A stretch of DNA of 18,902 nt from Candidatus Sumerlaeota bacterium. GTDB lineage: Bacteria; Sumerlaeota; Sumerlaeia; MWCT01; JAGHBZ01. A model generated the notes under the pieces. The model saw only the letters and a program-made list of their open reading frames with translations, had not been told where the DNA came from and did not search any database. Shown one piece after another: positions 1-7,728 of this stretch (positions are counted from its first letter, which is position 1; each line of letters opens with the position of its first letter). The translations under genes were made by a program, and so were the position numbers. The stretch spans positions 1 through 18,902 of the forward strand of contig JAGHBZ010000129.1 of assembly GCA_021160705.1 (NCBI GenBank), read 5' to 3'.

Positions 1-201
1 ACCATCTCAGAGGCAGATAATATAGTCAAGCGACTCAAGGATTGGAAACAAAACAACCAGGAACAAATGAGAATGATGCCGTTTATGGTGCCGGCACTGA
101 CTACCGCTTTCAATAAGCTTAATATAGTTATTTTTGTCCTTTCACAGAACGAACAGGCTCGCCGGTATTTCAAAGAAGAAGAGTTCGGTGTTCTTGACTG
201 A
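1..201 (+). CDS. C-terminal fragment of an unidentified protein (5' end outside window)
   Basis: An open frame enters from the left edge and stops at TGA 199-201, giving 66 visible residues. The fragment is mixed and soluble-looking: a lysine/glutamine-rich stretch, a Met-rich hydrophobic helix-like segment (MMPFMVPAL), then a strand-like NIVIFVL and an acidic end EEEFGVLD. I do not recognise the family. It is codirectional with dprA and its stop lies 42 bases before the dprA ATG, so it may be part of the same transcript. That it is coding is inferred from the uninterrupted frame up to the start of the next gene and its natural amino-acid composition. Confidence 0.5.
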   Translation, partial: TISEADNIVKRLKDWKQNNQEQMRMMPFMVPALTTAFNKLNIVIFVLSQNEQARRYFKEEEFGVLD

Positions 202-243
202 ACGCCGAATAACTTTATTTAAAAACTCCCATTGGTCTTAAAA

Positions 244-1386
244 ATGTCTTCAGTCAACCGCTATAATATAAAAGATTGGTTGCTGTTACATCTTGTAGGT
301 GGAGTGGGGCGCTCGACTTATCATAGATTGCTGGAACACTTCGGTTCACCATCCCGGGCTCTTGATGCCACGCCATCTGAATTGATGAAAGTTAAAGGAG
401 TGAACAAAGAGCTTGCAGAGGCTATATCTACTGCGCGCTCCTCCATTAACATAAATGCAGAACTCCGGGCGATTGCACGTCATAACGTTGACGTGCTTAT
501 CTTCTCAGACCAGGATACTTATCCTGAGAACCTGTACCAGATGTCTCAACCACCCCCGCTTCTTTATAAGCGAGGTTCATTAACTCCTGAAGACCGCTTT
601 TCGGTCACTGTAGTTGGGTCACGAGCCTGTACACCCTATGGGAGGCTGATGTGCGAGCGAATAGTTAGTGGACTTGTGGATTATGGAATTCCTATTGTTA
701 GTGGCGCTGCACAGGGGATTGATACCTATGCTCATAAAACCGCCATAAAACGAAAAGGTCGTTCAATTGCTGTTCTGGCGGGTGGTCTGGCAGCACCATA
801 TTCATCACGGACACGACGCCTGATTGAAGAAATTCTCTCACAAGGTGCAGTCCTCTCAGAGTTCCCGATGACACGCCACGAAGAACGTGGCAACTACGCA
901 CTCAGGAATTCCATCCTTGCCGGGTTGAGTATCGCCACGGTAGTTATTGAAGCAGCTCCGCAGAGCGGTTCATTAATGACAGCTTTTTTTGCTATTGATG
1001 AGAATCGTTGCGTTTATGCAGTCCCGGGAGACGTGACAAAGCGAACAAGCAAAGGATGCCATCTTCTTATTAAACAGGGTGCTAAACTTGTGGAGAGTGC
1101 CGACGATATAATAGAGGAGCTTCAACATATTATTGGGCGCTCTCTTCGACCTACATCTGCTTCAGCTGCCAAGACTGATAATTTTTCGTCCTCTGCTCTG
1201 AATGGCTTGACTGAGGTAGAGCGTCGCCTGTATGATGTAATTTTACATTCACCGATTTCTTTTGAAGAATTAATTTTGATGTTTGGAACTGAAAAAATTG
1301 GCGAACTATCCAGCTCTCTATTGAACCTGGAGATGAAAGGGTTTGTGAAACAGCTGCCGGGGAAGATTTATACAACAACAAAATGA
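244..1386 (+). CDS. dprA: DNA processing protein DprA (Smf)
   Basis: DprA loads RecA onto incoming single-stranded DNA during natural transformation; it is widespread even in bacteria not known to be competent. With the ATG at 244 the protein has 380 residues: an N-terminal helix-hairpin-helix/SAM-like region (LLLHLVGGVG, then LMKVKGVNKELA), an extended Rossmann fold with VVGSRACTPYG near 124-134, SGAAQGID near 153-160, AVLAGGL and the SGSLMTA motif near 241-247, AVPGDV, and a C-terminal winged helix (about 315-380). A TTG at 232 would add four residues; neither start has a good Shine-Dalgarno, and ATG is preferred on codon type. Two usually conserved spots differ: the YP after AVLAGGL reads YS, and the RNR of the FPxRNR motif reads RNS. 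The stop overlaps the topA start (ATGA), suggesting translational coupling. Confidence 0.95.
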   Translation: MSSVNRYNIKDWLLLHLVGGVGRSTYHRLLEHFGSPSRALDATPSELMKVKGVNKELAEAISTARSSININAELRAIARHNVDVLIFSDQDTYPENLYQMSQPPPLLYKRGSLTPEDRFSVTVVGSRACTPYGRLMCERIVSGLVDYGIPIVSGAAQGIDTYAHKTAIKRKGRSIAVLAGGLAAPYSSRTRRLIEEILSQGAVLSEFPMTRHEERGNYALRNSILAGLSIATVVIEAAPQSGSLMTAFFAIDENRCVYAVPGDVTKRTSKGCHLLIKQGAKLVESADDIIEELQHIIGRSLRPTSASAAKTDNFSSSALNGLTEVERRLYDVILHSPISFEELILMFGTEKIGELSSSLLNLEMKGFVKQLPGKIYTTTK

Positions 1387-3650
1387 AAGGGAAAATGGGA
1401 GAGAAAAAATCATTAATCCTTGTTGAATCACCGACAAAGGCAAGGACCATTCAGAAATACGTGGGCGATAAATTTTTGGTTGCTGCCTCCTCTGGACATA
1501 TAAAAGACCTACCTGTCAATAAACTCGGTGTGGATATTCAGAACAACTTCAAACCACAGTACGAAATTATCAAGGGAAAAGAAAAGATTGTTGAAGAGAT
1601 AAAACGTCTGGCAAAAAGTGCGAGCTCTATCTATCTTGCTTCTGACCCTGACCGTGAAGGTGAAGCTATTGCCTGGCATATTGCTGAACTGCTGGGAAAC
1701 AAGGGAAGCAGTGTCTACCGTGTGCTGTTTCACGAAATCACAAAAAAAGGAGTAGAGGAGGGGATTAAACATCCTGGCAAACTGAACCAGGCTCTTTATG
1801 AGGCTCAGAAGGCTCGCCGTGTCCTCGACCGACTTGTCGGGTATCAAATATCGCCTATTTTATGGAAAAAAGTTAAACGTGGACTGAGTGCTGGACGCGT
1901 TCAGTCAATTGCACTTCGCTTAATATGCGAACGTGAAGAACAAATCCGCTCGTTTACCCCTGAAGAATACTGGCTTATTGACGTTGTAGCGTTACTTGAG
2001 GATGGCACTCAGCTGACTCTCCGTTTAAAGGAATTGGATGGCAAAAAAGCAAAGATTCGCTCCCGTGATGAAGCAGAAAAAATAAGCAAAGCCCTGAAAG
2101 GGAAAAAGATTCTTATCACACAGGTGGATAAGAAGGTAATCAGCCGTAAACCCGCTCCCCCGTTTATTACCGCTACGTTGCAACAGGAGGCTGCCCGGCG
2201 GTTTCGGTTCTCTGCTGTCAAGACAATGGTAATTGCACAACAACTCTATGAAGGCGTAGAAATCAAAGACCTCGGTGCGGTTGGACTGATTACTTATATG
2301 CGAACCGACTCGGTGCGTGTGAACAAAGACTCCATCACCGCAGTACGGAAATTTATCCAGGAGGAGTATGGTGAGGAGTACCTCCCCGCAAAGCCAATTA
2401 TCTATAAAAACAAACGATTGGCTCAGGACGCACACGAAGCCATTCGCCCCACACTCCTTGAGCTCACTCCAGAAAAGGTCTATGACTCATTGGAACGTGA
2501 CCAGCAGTTATTGTATCAGCTTATCTGGGACAGATTTGTTGCATCTCAAATGGCAGATGCAAAATATAATCATCTGACTATTAAAGGAACTGTGGACAAG
2601 ACCTATCTTTTTGTTGCGGAGTTCGAGGAGTTAGTATTTCCTGGTTTCCAGAAAGTCTATGAAGAGCGTAGCGACGAAGAGGAGAAACAGAAGAAATTAC
2701 CTTCAGCATTTCCAGAGGTAAAAGAAGGCGAATACCTGAAGATTTCAGACATCAAGACACAGCAAAAATTTACTGAGCCACCTCCACGATATACCGAGAG
2801 CACTCTAATAAAAACCCTTGAGAGCAAAGGTATAGGGCGACCATCCACTTATGCCTCAATTGTTAATACTATCAAGGAGAAACACTATGTAGTTAAAGAT
2901 AAAAGGAGTTTTAAACCAACTGAGCTGGGAGAGATGGTCAATCGTCTGTTGACCGAGCATTTCCCTGAAGTTATGGATGTCAAATTCACTGCAATTATGG
3001 AGAGCGAACTTGATAAGGTCGAAGAAGGCAAGGTCGACTGGACTGAACTGCTGAAAAATTTCTATACTTTGTTTGAAAGACGTGTCAAACACGCTAAAGA
3101 ACGTATGCGGAATGTCCGTGAGGAGCAGACATCTACTACTATTAAATGTGAAAAATGTGGCGCTAATATGGTCATCCGCTGGGGAAAAAAGGGCAAATTC
3201 CTCGCCTGCCCTAATTACCCCAGATGTCGCAACACCAAAGAATACATTGCCTCCTCCACTGGAAGTATAAAAGTAGTCGAAGAAGTGGAGACAGATGAAA
3301 TCTGCGAAAAATGCGGTCGTCGTATGGTCGTGAGAGTGAGTAAACGCGGGAGATTTCTTGCGTGTCCCGGGTATCCAGAGTGTAGAAACTCTAAACCCCT
3401 GTCATTCGGTCTGAAATGTCCGCGTCCCGGATGTGATGGAAAGGTCGTTGAGCGTCGTTCTCGCAGAAGCGGTAACCCCTATTACGTATGTACGCGATAC
3501 CCTGACTGCGACTTTTTGGTATGGGATTTTCCTGTAAAAAAAGCCTGCCCTAAATGCGGCTGTCAATTCGTGCTACTCTCACGTGAAGGCGAGGATAGGT
3601 TCTTGCGTTGCCCAAATAAAGATTGTGACTATGAAGAGAAGATTAGCTAA
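1383..3650 (+). CDS. topA: DNA topoisomerase I (type IA)
   Basis: Relaxes negatively supercoiled DNA by cutting and rejoining one strand through a 5'-phosphotyrosine. The 755-residue protein has a Toprim domain (VESPTKA with Glu15; DPDREGE at 88-94), the signature LVGYQISPILWKKV and GLSAGRVQSIALRL, and the active-site block GLITYMRTDS with the catalytic Tyr at about 305. AHEAIRPT and GIGRPSTYA follow. The C-terminus carries four Cys4 zinc ribbons beginning near residues 589, 641, 679 and 722; the first two (CEKCG...CPNYPRCRN and CEKCG...CPGYPECRN) are near copies. The ATG at 1383 overlaps the dprA stop; an ATG at 1395 (MGEKKSLIL) is an alternative start. dprA-topA adjacency is common in bacteria. 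A weak 7-bp inverted repeat follows the stop (3650-3687) without a U tract. Confidence 0.97.
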   Translation: MKGKMGEKKSLILVESPTKARTIQKYVGDKFLVAASSGHIKDLPVNKLGVDIQNNFKPQYEIIKGKEKIVEEIKRLAKSASSIYLASDPDREGEAIAWHIAELLGNKGSSVYRVLFHEITKKGVEEGIKHPGKLNQALYEAQKARRVLDRLVGYQISPILWKKVKRGLSAGRVQSIALRLICEREEQIRSFTPEEYWLIDVVALLEDGTQLTLRLKELDGKKAKIRSRDEAEKISKALKGKKILITQVDKKVISRKPAPPFITATLQQEAARRFRFSAVKTMVIAQQLYEGVEIKDLGAVGLITYMRTDSVRVNKDSITAVRKFIQEEYGEEYLPAKPIIYKNKRLAQDAHEAIRPTLLELTPEKVYDSLERDQQLLYQLIWDRFVASQMADAKYNHLTIKGTVDKTYLFVAEFEELVFPGFQKVYEERSDEEEKQKKLPSAFPEVKEGEYLKISDIKTQQKFTEPPPRYTESTLIKTLESKGIGRPSTYASIVNTIKEKHYVVKDKRSFKPTELGEMVNRLLTEHFPEVMDVKFTAIMESELDKVEEGKVDWTELLKNFYTLFERRVKHAKERMRNVREEQTSTTIKCEKCGANMVIRWGKKGKFLACPNYPRCRNTKEYIASSTGSIKVVEEVETDEICEKCGRRMVVRVSKRGRFLACPGYPECRNSKPLSFGLKCPRPGCDGKVVERRSRRSGNPYYVCTRYPDCDFLVWDFPVKKACPKCGCQFVLLSREGEDRFLRCPNKDCDYEEKIS

Positions 3651-3734
3651 ACCACTCTTTATCACAGAAGCCTATAGCTTAGTGGTTGCCTGTTCCCCTC
3701 AATGCTCGGTGCAAAATGAAAAAGGAAAGAGAGG

Positions 3735-3749
3735 GCAAAATAATTTTGC
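3735..3749. promoter_or_regulatory. 15-bp perfect palindrome upstream of hslV, possible operator
   Basis: GCAAAAT-A-ATTTTGC is a perfect 7-bp inverted repeat about one central base, ending 42 bases before the hslV ATG. A third copy of the half-site, TGCAAAAT, lies at 3710-3717 in the same 141-bp spacer, so two differently spaced pairs of half-sites exist. A DNA-binding site for a dimeric regulator is one reading. An AT-rich hairpin acting on topA transcript ends is another, although no T run follows. I see no convincing -35/-10 pair around it. Function is inferred only from symmetry. Confidence 0.3.
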
Positions 3750-3791
3750 AATTTGAATTTTGATATTTTCATTTATCTGGTTTAGACCACT

Positions 3792-4370
3792 ATGTCAGCA
3801 GGTTTTAAACATAAGCTCACAAAGAAAATGCCTCCTGTTGCGATACGCAGTACCACGATAGTGGCGGTCAAGCGAGATGGCGAGATTGCGGTCGGGGGCG
3901 ATGGGCAGGTCTCTATCAATCAGACCGTAATAAAAGCAAAGGCTCGTAAAGTACGTCGGCTTTTTGAGGACAAAATTATCGCTGGATTTGCCGGGGCGAC
4001 CGCTGATGCACTGACTCTGTTTGAAAAACTTGAAGCCAAACTTAACGAATATAACGGTAATCTTCAGCGTGCTGCTATTGAGCTGGCAAAGAGCTGGCGG
4101 ACTGACAAGTATCTCAGACGGCTTGAAGCCCTGCTCATCGCAGCTGACAAAGAACACATTCTACTCATTTCAGGCAATGGCGACGTCATTCAACCTGATG
4201 AGAACATTATTGCTATTGGGAGTGGTGGTGCATACGCCCTTGCCGCCGCTAAAGCTCTCTACAAATATACCGACCTGTCCGCAAAAGAAATTGTTGAGGA
4301 GTCTATCCGACTTGCCGCATCTATCTGCGTGTACACCAACGACCAGATTGTCGTGGAATGCCTGCCCTGA
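3792..4370 (+). CDS. hslV: ATP-dependent protease peptidase subunit HslV (ClpQ)
   Basis: N-terminal-nucleophile peptidase that forms the double-ring core of the HslUV protease; HslU supplies ATP-driven unfolding. The 192-residue product contains TTIVAVKRDG, GGDGQVS, ARKVRRLF, AGFAGATADALTLFEKLEAKL, EYNGNLQRAA, IAIGSGGAYALAA and ICVYTNDQI, close to the CodW/ClpQ type of Bacillus. The mature catalytic Thr is most likely Thr21: counting from it puts Lys53 at position 33 and Ser144 at position 124, the expected catalytic-centre numbers. This implies a 20-residue propeptide, or eight residues if translation starts at the ATG at 3828 (MPPVAIRS-TTI). No clear Shine-Dalgarno decides between them. No hslU follows; the next gene is convergent, so HslU must be encoded elsewhere or be absent. 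Confidence 0.95.
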   Translation: MSAGFKHKLTKKMPPVAIRSTTIVAVKRDGEIAVGGDGQVSINQTVIKAKARKVRRLFEDKIIAGFAGATADALTLFEKLEAKLNEYNGNLQRAAIELAKSWRTDKYLRRLEALLIAADKEHILLISGNGDVIQPDENIIAIGSGGAYALAAAKALYKYTDLSAKEIVEESIRLAASICVYTNDQIVVECLP

Positions 4371-4465
4371 ATAGCTCACTCAGGCTTAAATCTTTTTTAA
4401 CACCATTGCGAGTGGTAATTCTCAAAATAATACCGCTATGTAAAACCATAAAAGCTTGTAACGCC

Positions 4466-5356
4466 CTATTTCACCTTTTTCAAACAGGTCTCTCTGATGA
4501 TGTTTGTAACTGTGACAGGGAAATCTGCATACTCCTCTGCAACCTCTCCGGGAACACTATAAAAAAGCGGTCTGAACATAAACTCCGGCAGAAACATATT
4601 GATGAACGCATATCCATTTTCTGAACGAACTGAGCCAAGACAGGGAAGAATCAAATTGTACTTTTTATTCATCTTCATTGCAATCCCTGCATAATGAGGT
4701 GTGCAAAATTCAATGAAAATCAAGTTCTCTACCCCGGTAGCGAAACTGTAGTCTCGCACGTCTATGATTTTCCATCCCTCAAGTTCGTCAAAACTGCTCG
4801 TTATCTTTTGAGTTAGTTCTTTGACCTTCTCTTTTGCATTTCCTGTGATGGCTTCTTTATAAATGTCACGCCTTTTTTCCATCTGCTTTAGAGCTACCAT
4901 CTCAACTTCGCCGAGGTCGTAGCCATCCAGAGTGTGAACAAAGGTAATCTCTCCGATGTCGCCTGAAACTGAATCAAAGAACCTTATCGCCTTATCCTTA
5001 AAGTCCGAAAATATCTTCTCTGTTTCATAGTACTGTTTACCGCTAACTTCCTCGCAGATAGTCTCCAGAAAATAAGCAGGATAGCGTGTATTTATGTGAT
5101 AGGTGTCTCCTTCTTCATATACCCCTACTTTCAATATAGGAAGCGCATAGACATTTTCCCATCTCTTCTCCAGCAGGAGACTTGAGACCTCATCGTTATG
5201 GAACTCAAATGTGAAGGCTTGAGGCGACCACCGATGTACACCACCCAGAGCGTATCCTTCAAGCGAGTTTATGGTGGTTTTCAAGAACTCTATTGTTGTA
5301 GGGAAATCCTTTTTAGGTTGCTGGATTTCAGCAATTTTCAGAAACGGCTTGCTCAT
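4466..5356 (-). CDS. Protein with two tandem DUF302-like halves, function unknown
   Basis: The 296-residue soluble protein has no signal peptide or membrane segment. Its C-terminal half (about 180-275) fits the DUF302 pattern: helix, LEGW, IIDVRDY, strand IFIEFCTP, LILPCLGSVRSENG, then FINMFLPEFM. The N-terminal half (about 18-100) repeats the order: LEGY at 32-35, FTFEFHN, ALPILKVGVYEEGD, YHINTRYPAYFL. The two LP pairs at 72-73 and 237-238 align when the halves are superimposed, indicating an internal duplication. A charged linker (about 105-180) separates them. The start has a good Shine-Dalgarno (GGGAG about 8 bases upstream of the ATG). The gene lies 78 bases downstream of the ABC ATPase on the same strand and may be cotranscribed. 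DUF302 has no settled function, and the domain assignment is by eye. Confidence 0.75.
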   Translation of the reverse strand: MSKPFLKIAEIQQPKKDFPTTIEFLKTTINSLEGYALGGVHRWSPQAFTFEFHNDEVSSLLLEKRWENVYALPILKVGVYEEGDTYHINTRYPAYFLETICEEVSGKQYYETEKIFSDFKDKAIRFFDSVSGDIGEITFVHTLDGYDLGEVEMVALKQMEKRRDIYKEAITGNAKEKVKELTQKITSSFDELEGWKIIDVRDYSFATGVENLIFIEFCTPHYAGIAMKMNKKYNLILPCLGSVRSENGYAFINMFLPEFMFRPLFYSVPGEVAEEYADFPVTVTNIIRETCLKKVK

Positions 5357-5434
5357 TTTTGTTCTCCCTTCCCTATTAAATTTAGATATATCTTATTGCA
5401 CCCAGGATATTATGAACAATACATTTTTGTGTCT

Positions 5435-6127
5435 TTACTCAGGGCGTAGACTCTTTCTTTGCATCACCCTGGTCTTTTCAATTTTTCCGGCTCGGAGGTA
5501 TACGATTCGGTCGACAATCCCCACGAGGTCATCTTCATCGTGGCTGACAAACAGTGTGGTAATCCCTCTTTCCAAAACGAGTAAATGAATTTCCTGGCGC
5601 AATTGTTCTTTAAGTTCCCTGTCAAGAAATGTCAATGGCTCATCCAGACGCAGGACCTCTGGTTCAAGCACCAGCGCCCTTGCCAGCGCTACTCGCTGAC
5701 ATTCCCCGCCTGAGAGCTGATGCGGAAACCTACGAGCGTATCGTTCTATTCTCATTTGCCAGAGGATTCTTTCTACTCTCTGAGTGCGTTCTTTCTTCTT
5801 AATCTTCCTTGCTGAAAGCCCAAACTCAATGTTCTGGAACACCGTTAGATGAGGCCACAATGCCAGTCCCTGAAAGACCATCCCCACACCACGACGCCAG
5901 GGTGGATATAACCATCCCGGTCTGCTCATCAGAGTGCCATTTATGGTTATCCTGCCGGTGTCGGGCATTTCGAGTCCAGCAATCAATCTCAGCAGAGTGG
6001 TCTTCCCGCTCCCGGACGCACCTGTTAGTCCAAGCAGCTCCCCGTGTTCCACCTGAAGAGATACATCCTCCACACCGACTACCTTGCCATAACGTTTACT
6101 TACCTGCTCTATTTCTATGTGTGCCAT
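5435..6127 (-). CDS. ABC transporter ATP-binding protein, iron(III)/FbpC-like, short form
   Basis: Energises the importer encoded just upstream by ATP hydrolysis on the inner face of the membrane. The 230 residues contain Walker A GASGSGKT (36-43), Q-loop Gln86 in VFQGLALWPHLTV, signature LSGGECQRVALARALV (138-153), Walker B ending LDEP (161-164), D-loop FLD and H-loop His196 (FVSHDEDD). Full-length FbpC/PotA-type ATPases are about 350 residues with a C-terminal TOBE domain; this protein stops soon after the nucleotide-binding domain. Arg160 sits inside the normally hydrophobic Walker B strand (VLRLDEP). Its ATG lies two bases after the permease stop, so the two are probably translationally coupled. 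Confidence 0.9.
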   Translation of the reverse strand: MAHIEIEQVSKRYGKVVGVEDVSLQVEHGELLGLTGASGSGKTTLLRLIAGLEMPDTGRITINGTLMSRPGWLYPPWRRGVGMVFQGLALWPHLTVFQNIEFGLSARKIKKKERTQRVERILWQMRIERYARRFPHQLSGGECQRVALARALVLEPEVLRLDEPLTFLDRELKEQLRQEIHLLVLERGITTLFVSHDEDDLVGIVDRIVYLRAGKIEKTRVMQRKSLRPE

Positions 6128-6129
6128 TC

Positions 6130-7728
6130 TCAGCTAAACCTAAGCAGTCTCCTTCCGGAGAGCCAGAATATTAATGCCATCACCAGAATAAAGCCCGATA
6201 ACATAACACAGAGTGCCGCGACCAGCTCATTAAATCCATAATGCAAAAGCGAAAATATCCGCACGCTGAGGGTAGCACCACCAGGTGGACAGAGGAGTAC
6301 CGCTGTCTCAAGTTCCCTGAGGCTAAGTATGAAACAAACAAGCCATACCGCTACAATCCCGGGTCTCATTAGAGGGATGGTTATCTTTCTCAACGTCCTC
6401 AGCCAGCTAGAACCACTCAGCTGCGCACTCTCCTCCAGTCCCTTATCTATCTGCCGAACATATATACCAAGCCCCACCACACTTACGGCGACATATCGGG
6501 CTATGAGCGCCACTACTACAATTGCCACTGTGGAGTATACATAGTTCCACGCACCCGGATGGTTCCATACTTTTATCAACCCGATACTCAGCACAGAAGC
6601 CGGGATAACCAGAGGAATCAACACAAGATTCAGGAGCAGATTACCGCCCCTACCTTTACTTCTTTCTATGATATAAGCAATGAAGAACCCCATTACTACA
6701 AGTACAGTAGCTGAAATAACACCTACAATCAGCGTGTTCGCAATCTCTTCTTTTGCAGTATCAAAAGCACGCTGGAACGATGAGATTTGCCCTGCCTTCC
6801 TTATCATTTCCGCCTGCGGCAACAACACGGATATTAAAAGCAATAGTAGACAAATGACCATACATAAAGGCTTCCATCTCCTCAGGCGGATGAGTCTTGA
6901 GGGCGTGGAATGAGTCGTCAGACTCGTATAATTGTGCCGGACAATATACCTTCGCCAGACCACAAAACTCCCCAGTATGATAATGATAATCGGTAATGAA
7001 TCCGCGGTGGCAGCCCGGTCGTCATAAAAAGCGCTCAGACGCGAGAAAATCTCCAGTGGATAGACATTAACCTGCATCAGTGAAGGTACACCGTATTCCC
7101 CAATTGAAAATATAAAAACCAGAAGTGCAGCCGTAAGTATACCCGGCACTGAGAGCCCCAGCGTGATGCGTCGCCAGACATATCCGGGCGATGCCATCAC
7201 GCTCCCGGCTTCCTCCATCTCTGCTCCTATGTTCCGCAATGTAAGACCCGTAAATATCATAACCAGCGGAAAATACGAAATTGCGAGAATAAATATTGCG
7301 CCAGCGAGTCCACTGATGTCAAAAGCAGGGAGTGTGTTTTCTCCGGATGCCAGCAATCTCCAGACGACTTTCCCGACCAATCCCTCGCCACTGACAAGGC
7401 TTTGCCAGCCTGCCCCTGTCAGATAGGGCGGGATAAGTAGTGGTAAAAGGAATAAAAAAGTAAACACCTGCCGTAAAGGTAGGTCTGTCCTGTAAAGCAT
7501 AATGCCCATCCCCACGCCGACTATAGTAGCCACAATGGCACTTCCACCGCCAATCAGCAGGCTGTTTTTTAACAGCCTCAATTGTCTTGCCTCGCTCAGA
7601 ACTGTGAAGTACAGGGAAAAAGATACCCTCCCCCCTGCAATGATTGATACCCCAAACATATAGACCAGTGGTGCTATGGCAATAATAAGAAATAACCCTA
7701 TGGTCACGATATATACAGTTTGCTTCAT
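6130..7728 (-). CDS. ABC transporter permease, fused two-domain FbpB-type
   Basis: Integral membrane part of the importer. The 532 residues hold two homologous transmembrane domains of about six helices each, joined by a basic loop near 270-293 (rich in Arg and Lys). Each half carries the cytoplasmic EAA loop that docks the ATPase: EEAGSVMASPGYVWRRITL near 172-190 and EESAQLSGSSWLRTLRKITI near 432-451. This fused arrangement is typical of iron(III) (FbpB/SfuB) and related permeases. The ATG overlaps the stop of the binding-protein gene by four bases (ATGA on the minus strand), so binding protein, permease and ATPase form one tight operon. Substrate cannot be read from the permease. Confidence 0.92.
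   Translation of the reverse strand: MKQTVYIVTIGLFLIIAIAPLVYMFGVSIIAGGRVSFSLYFTVLSEARQLRLLKNSLLIGGGSAIVATIVGVGMGIMLYRTDLPLRQVFTFLFLLPLLIPPYLTGAGWQSLVSGEGLVGKVVWRLLASGENTLPAFDISGLAGAIFILAISYFPLVMIFTGLTLRNIGAEMEEAGSVMASPGYVWRRITLGLSVPGILTAALLVFIFSIGEYGVPSLMQVNVYPLEIFSRLSAFYDDRAATADSLPIIIIILGSFVVWRRYIVRHNYTSLTTHSTPSRLIRLRRWKPLCMVICLLLLLISVLLPQAEMIRKAGQISSFQRAFDTAKEEIANTLIVGVISATVLVVMGFFIAYIIERSKGRGGNLLLNLVLIPLVIPASVLSIGLIKVWNHPGAWNYVYSTVAIVVVALIARYVAVSVVGLGIYVRQIDKGLEESAQLSGSSWLRTLRKITIPLMRPGIVAVWLVCFILSLRELETAVLLCPPGGATLSVRIFSLLHYGFNELVAALCVMLSGFILVMALIFWLSGRRLLRFS

Noticed and set aside
3650..3687. Inverted repeat AACCACT ... AGTGGTT directly after topA as a terminator
   Set aside because: The stem is only 7 bp with a 24-base loop and there is no following T run; too weak to call.
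4371..4465. Bidirectional terminator between convergent hslV and the DUF302-like gene
   Set aside because: Only a 4-bp stem (ACCA...TGGT) is visible and no clean T-tailed hairpin, although termination is expected here.
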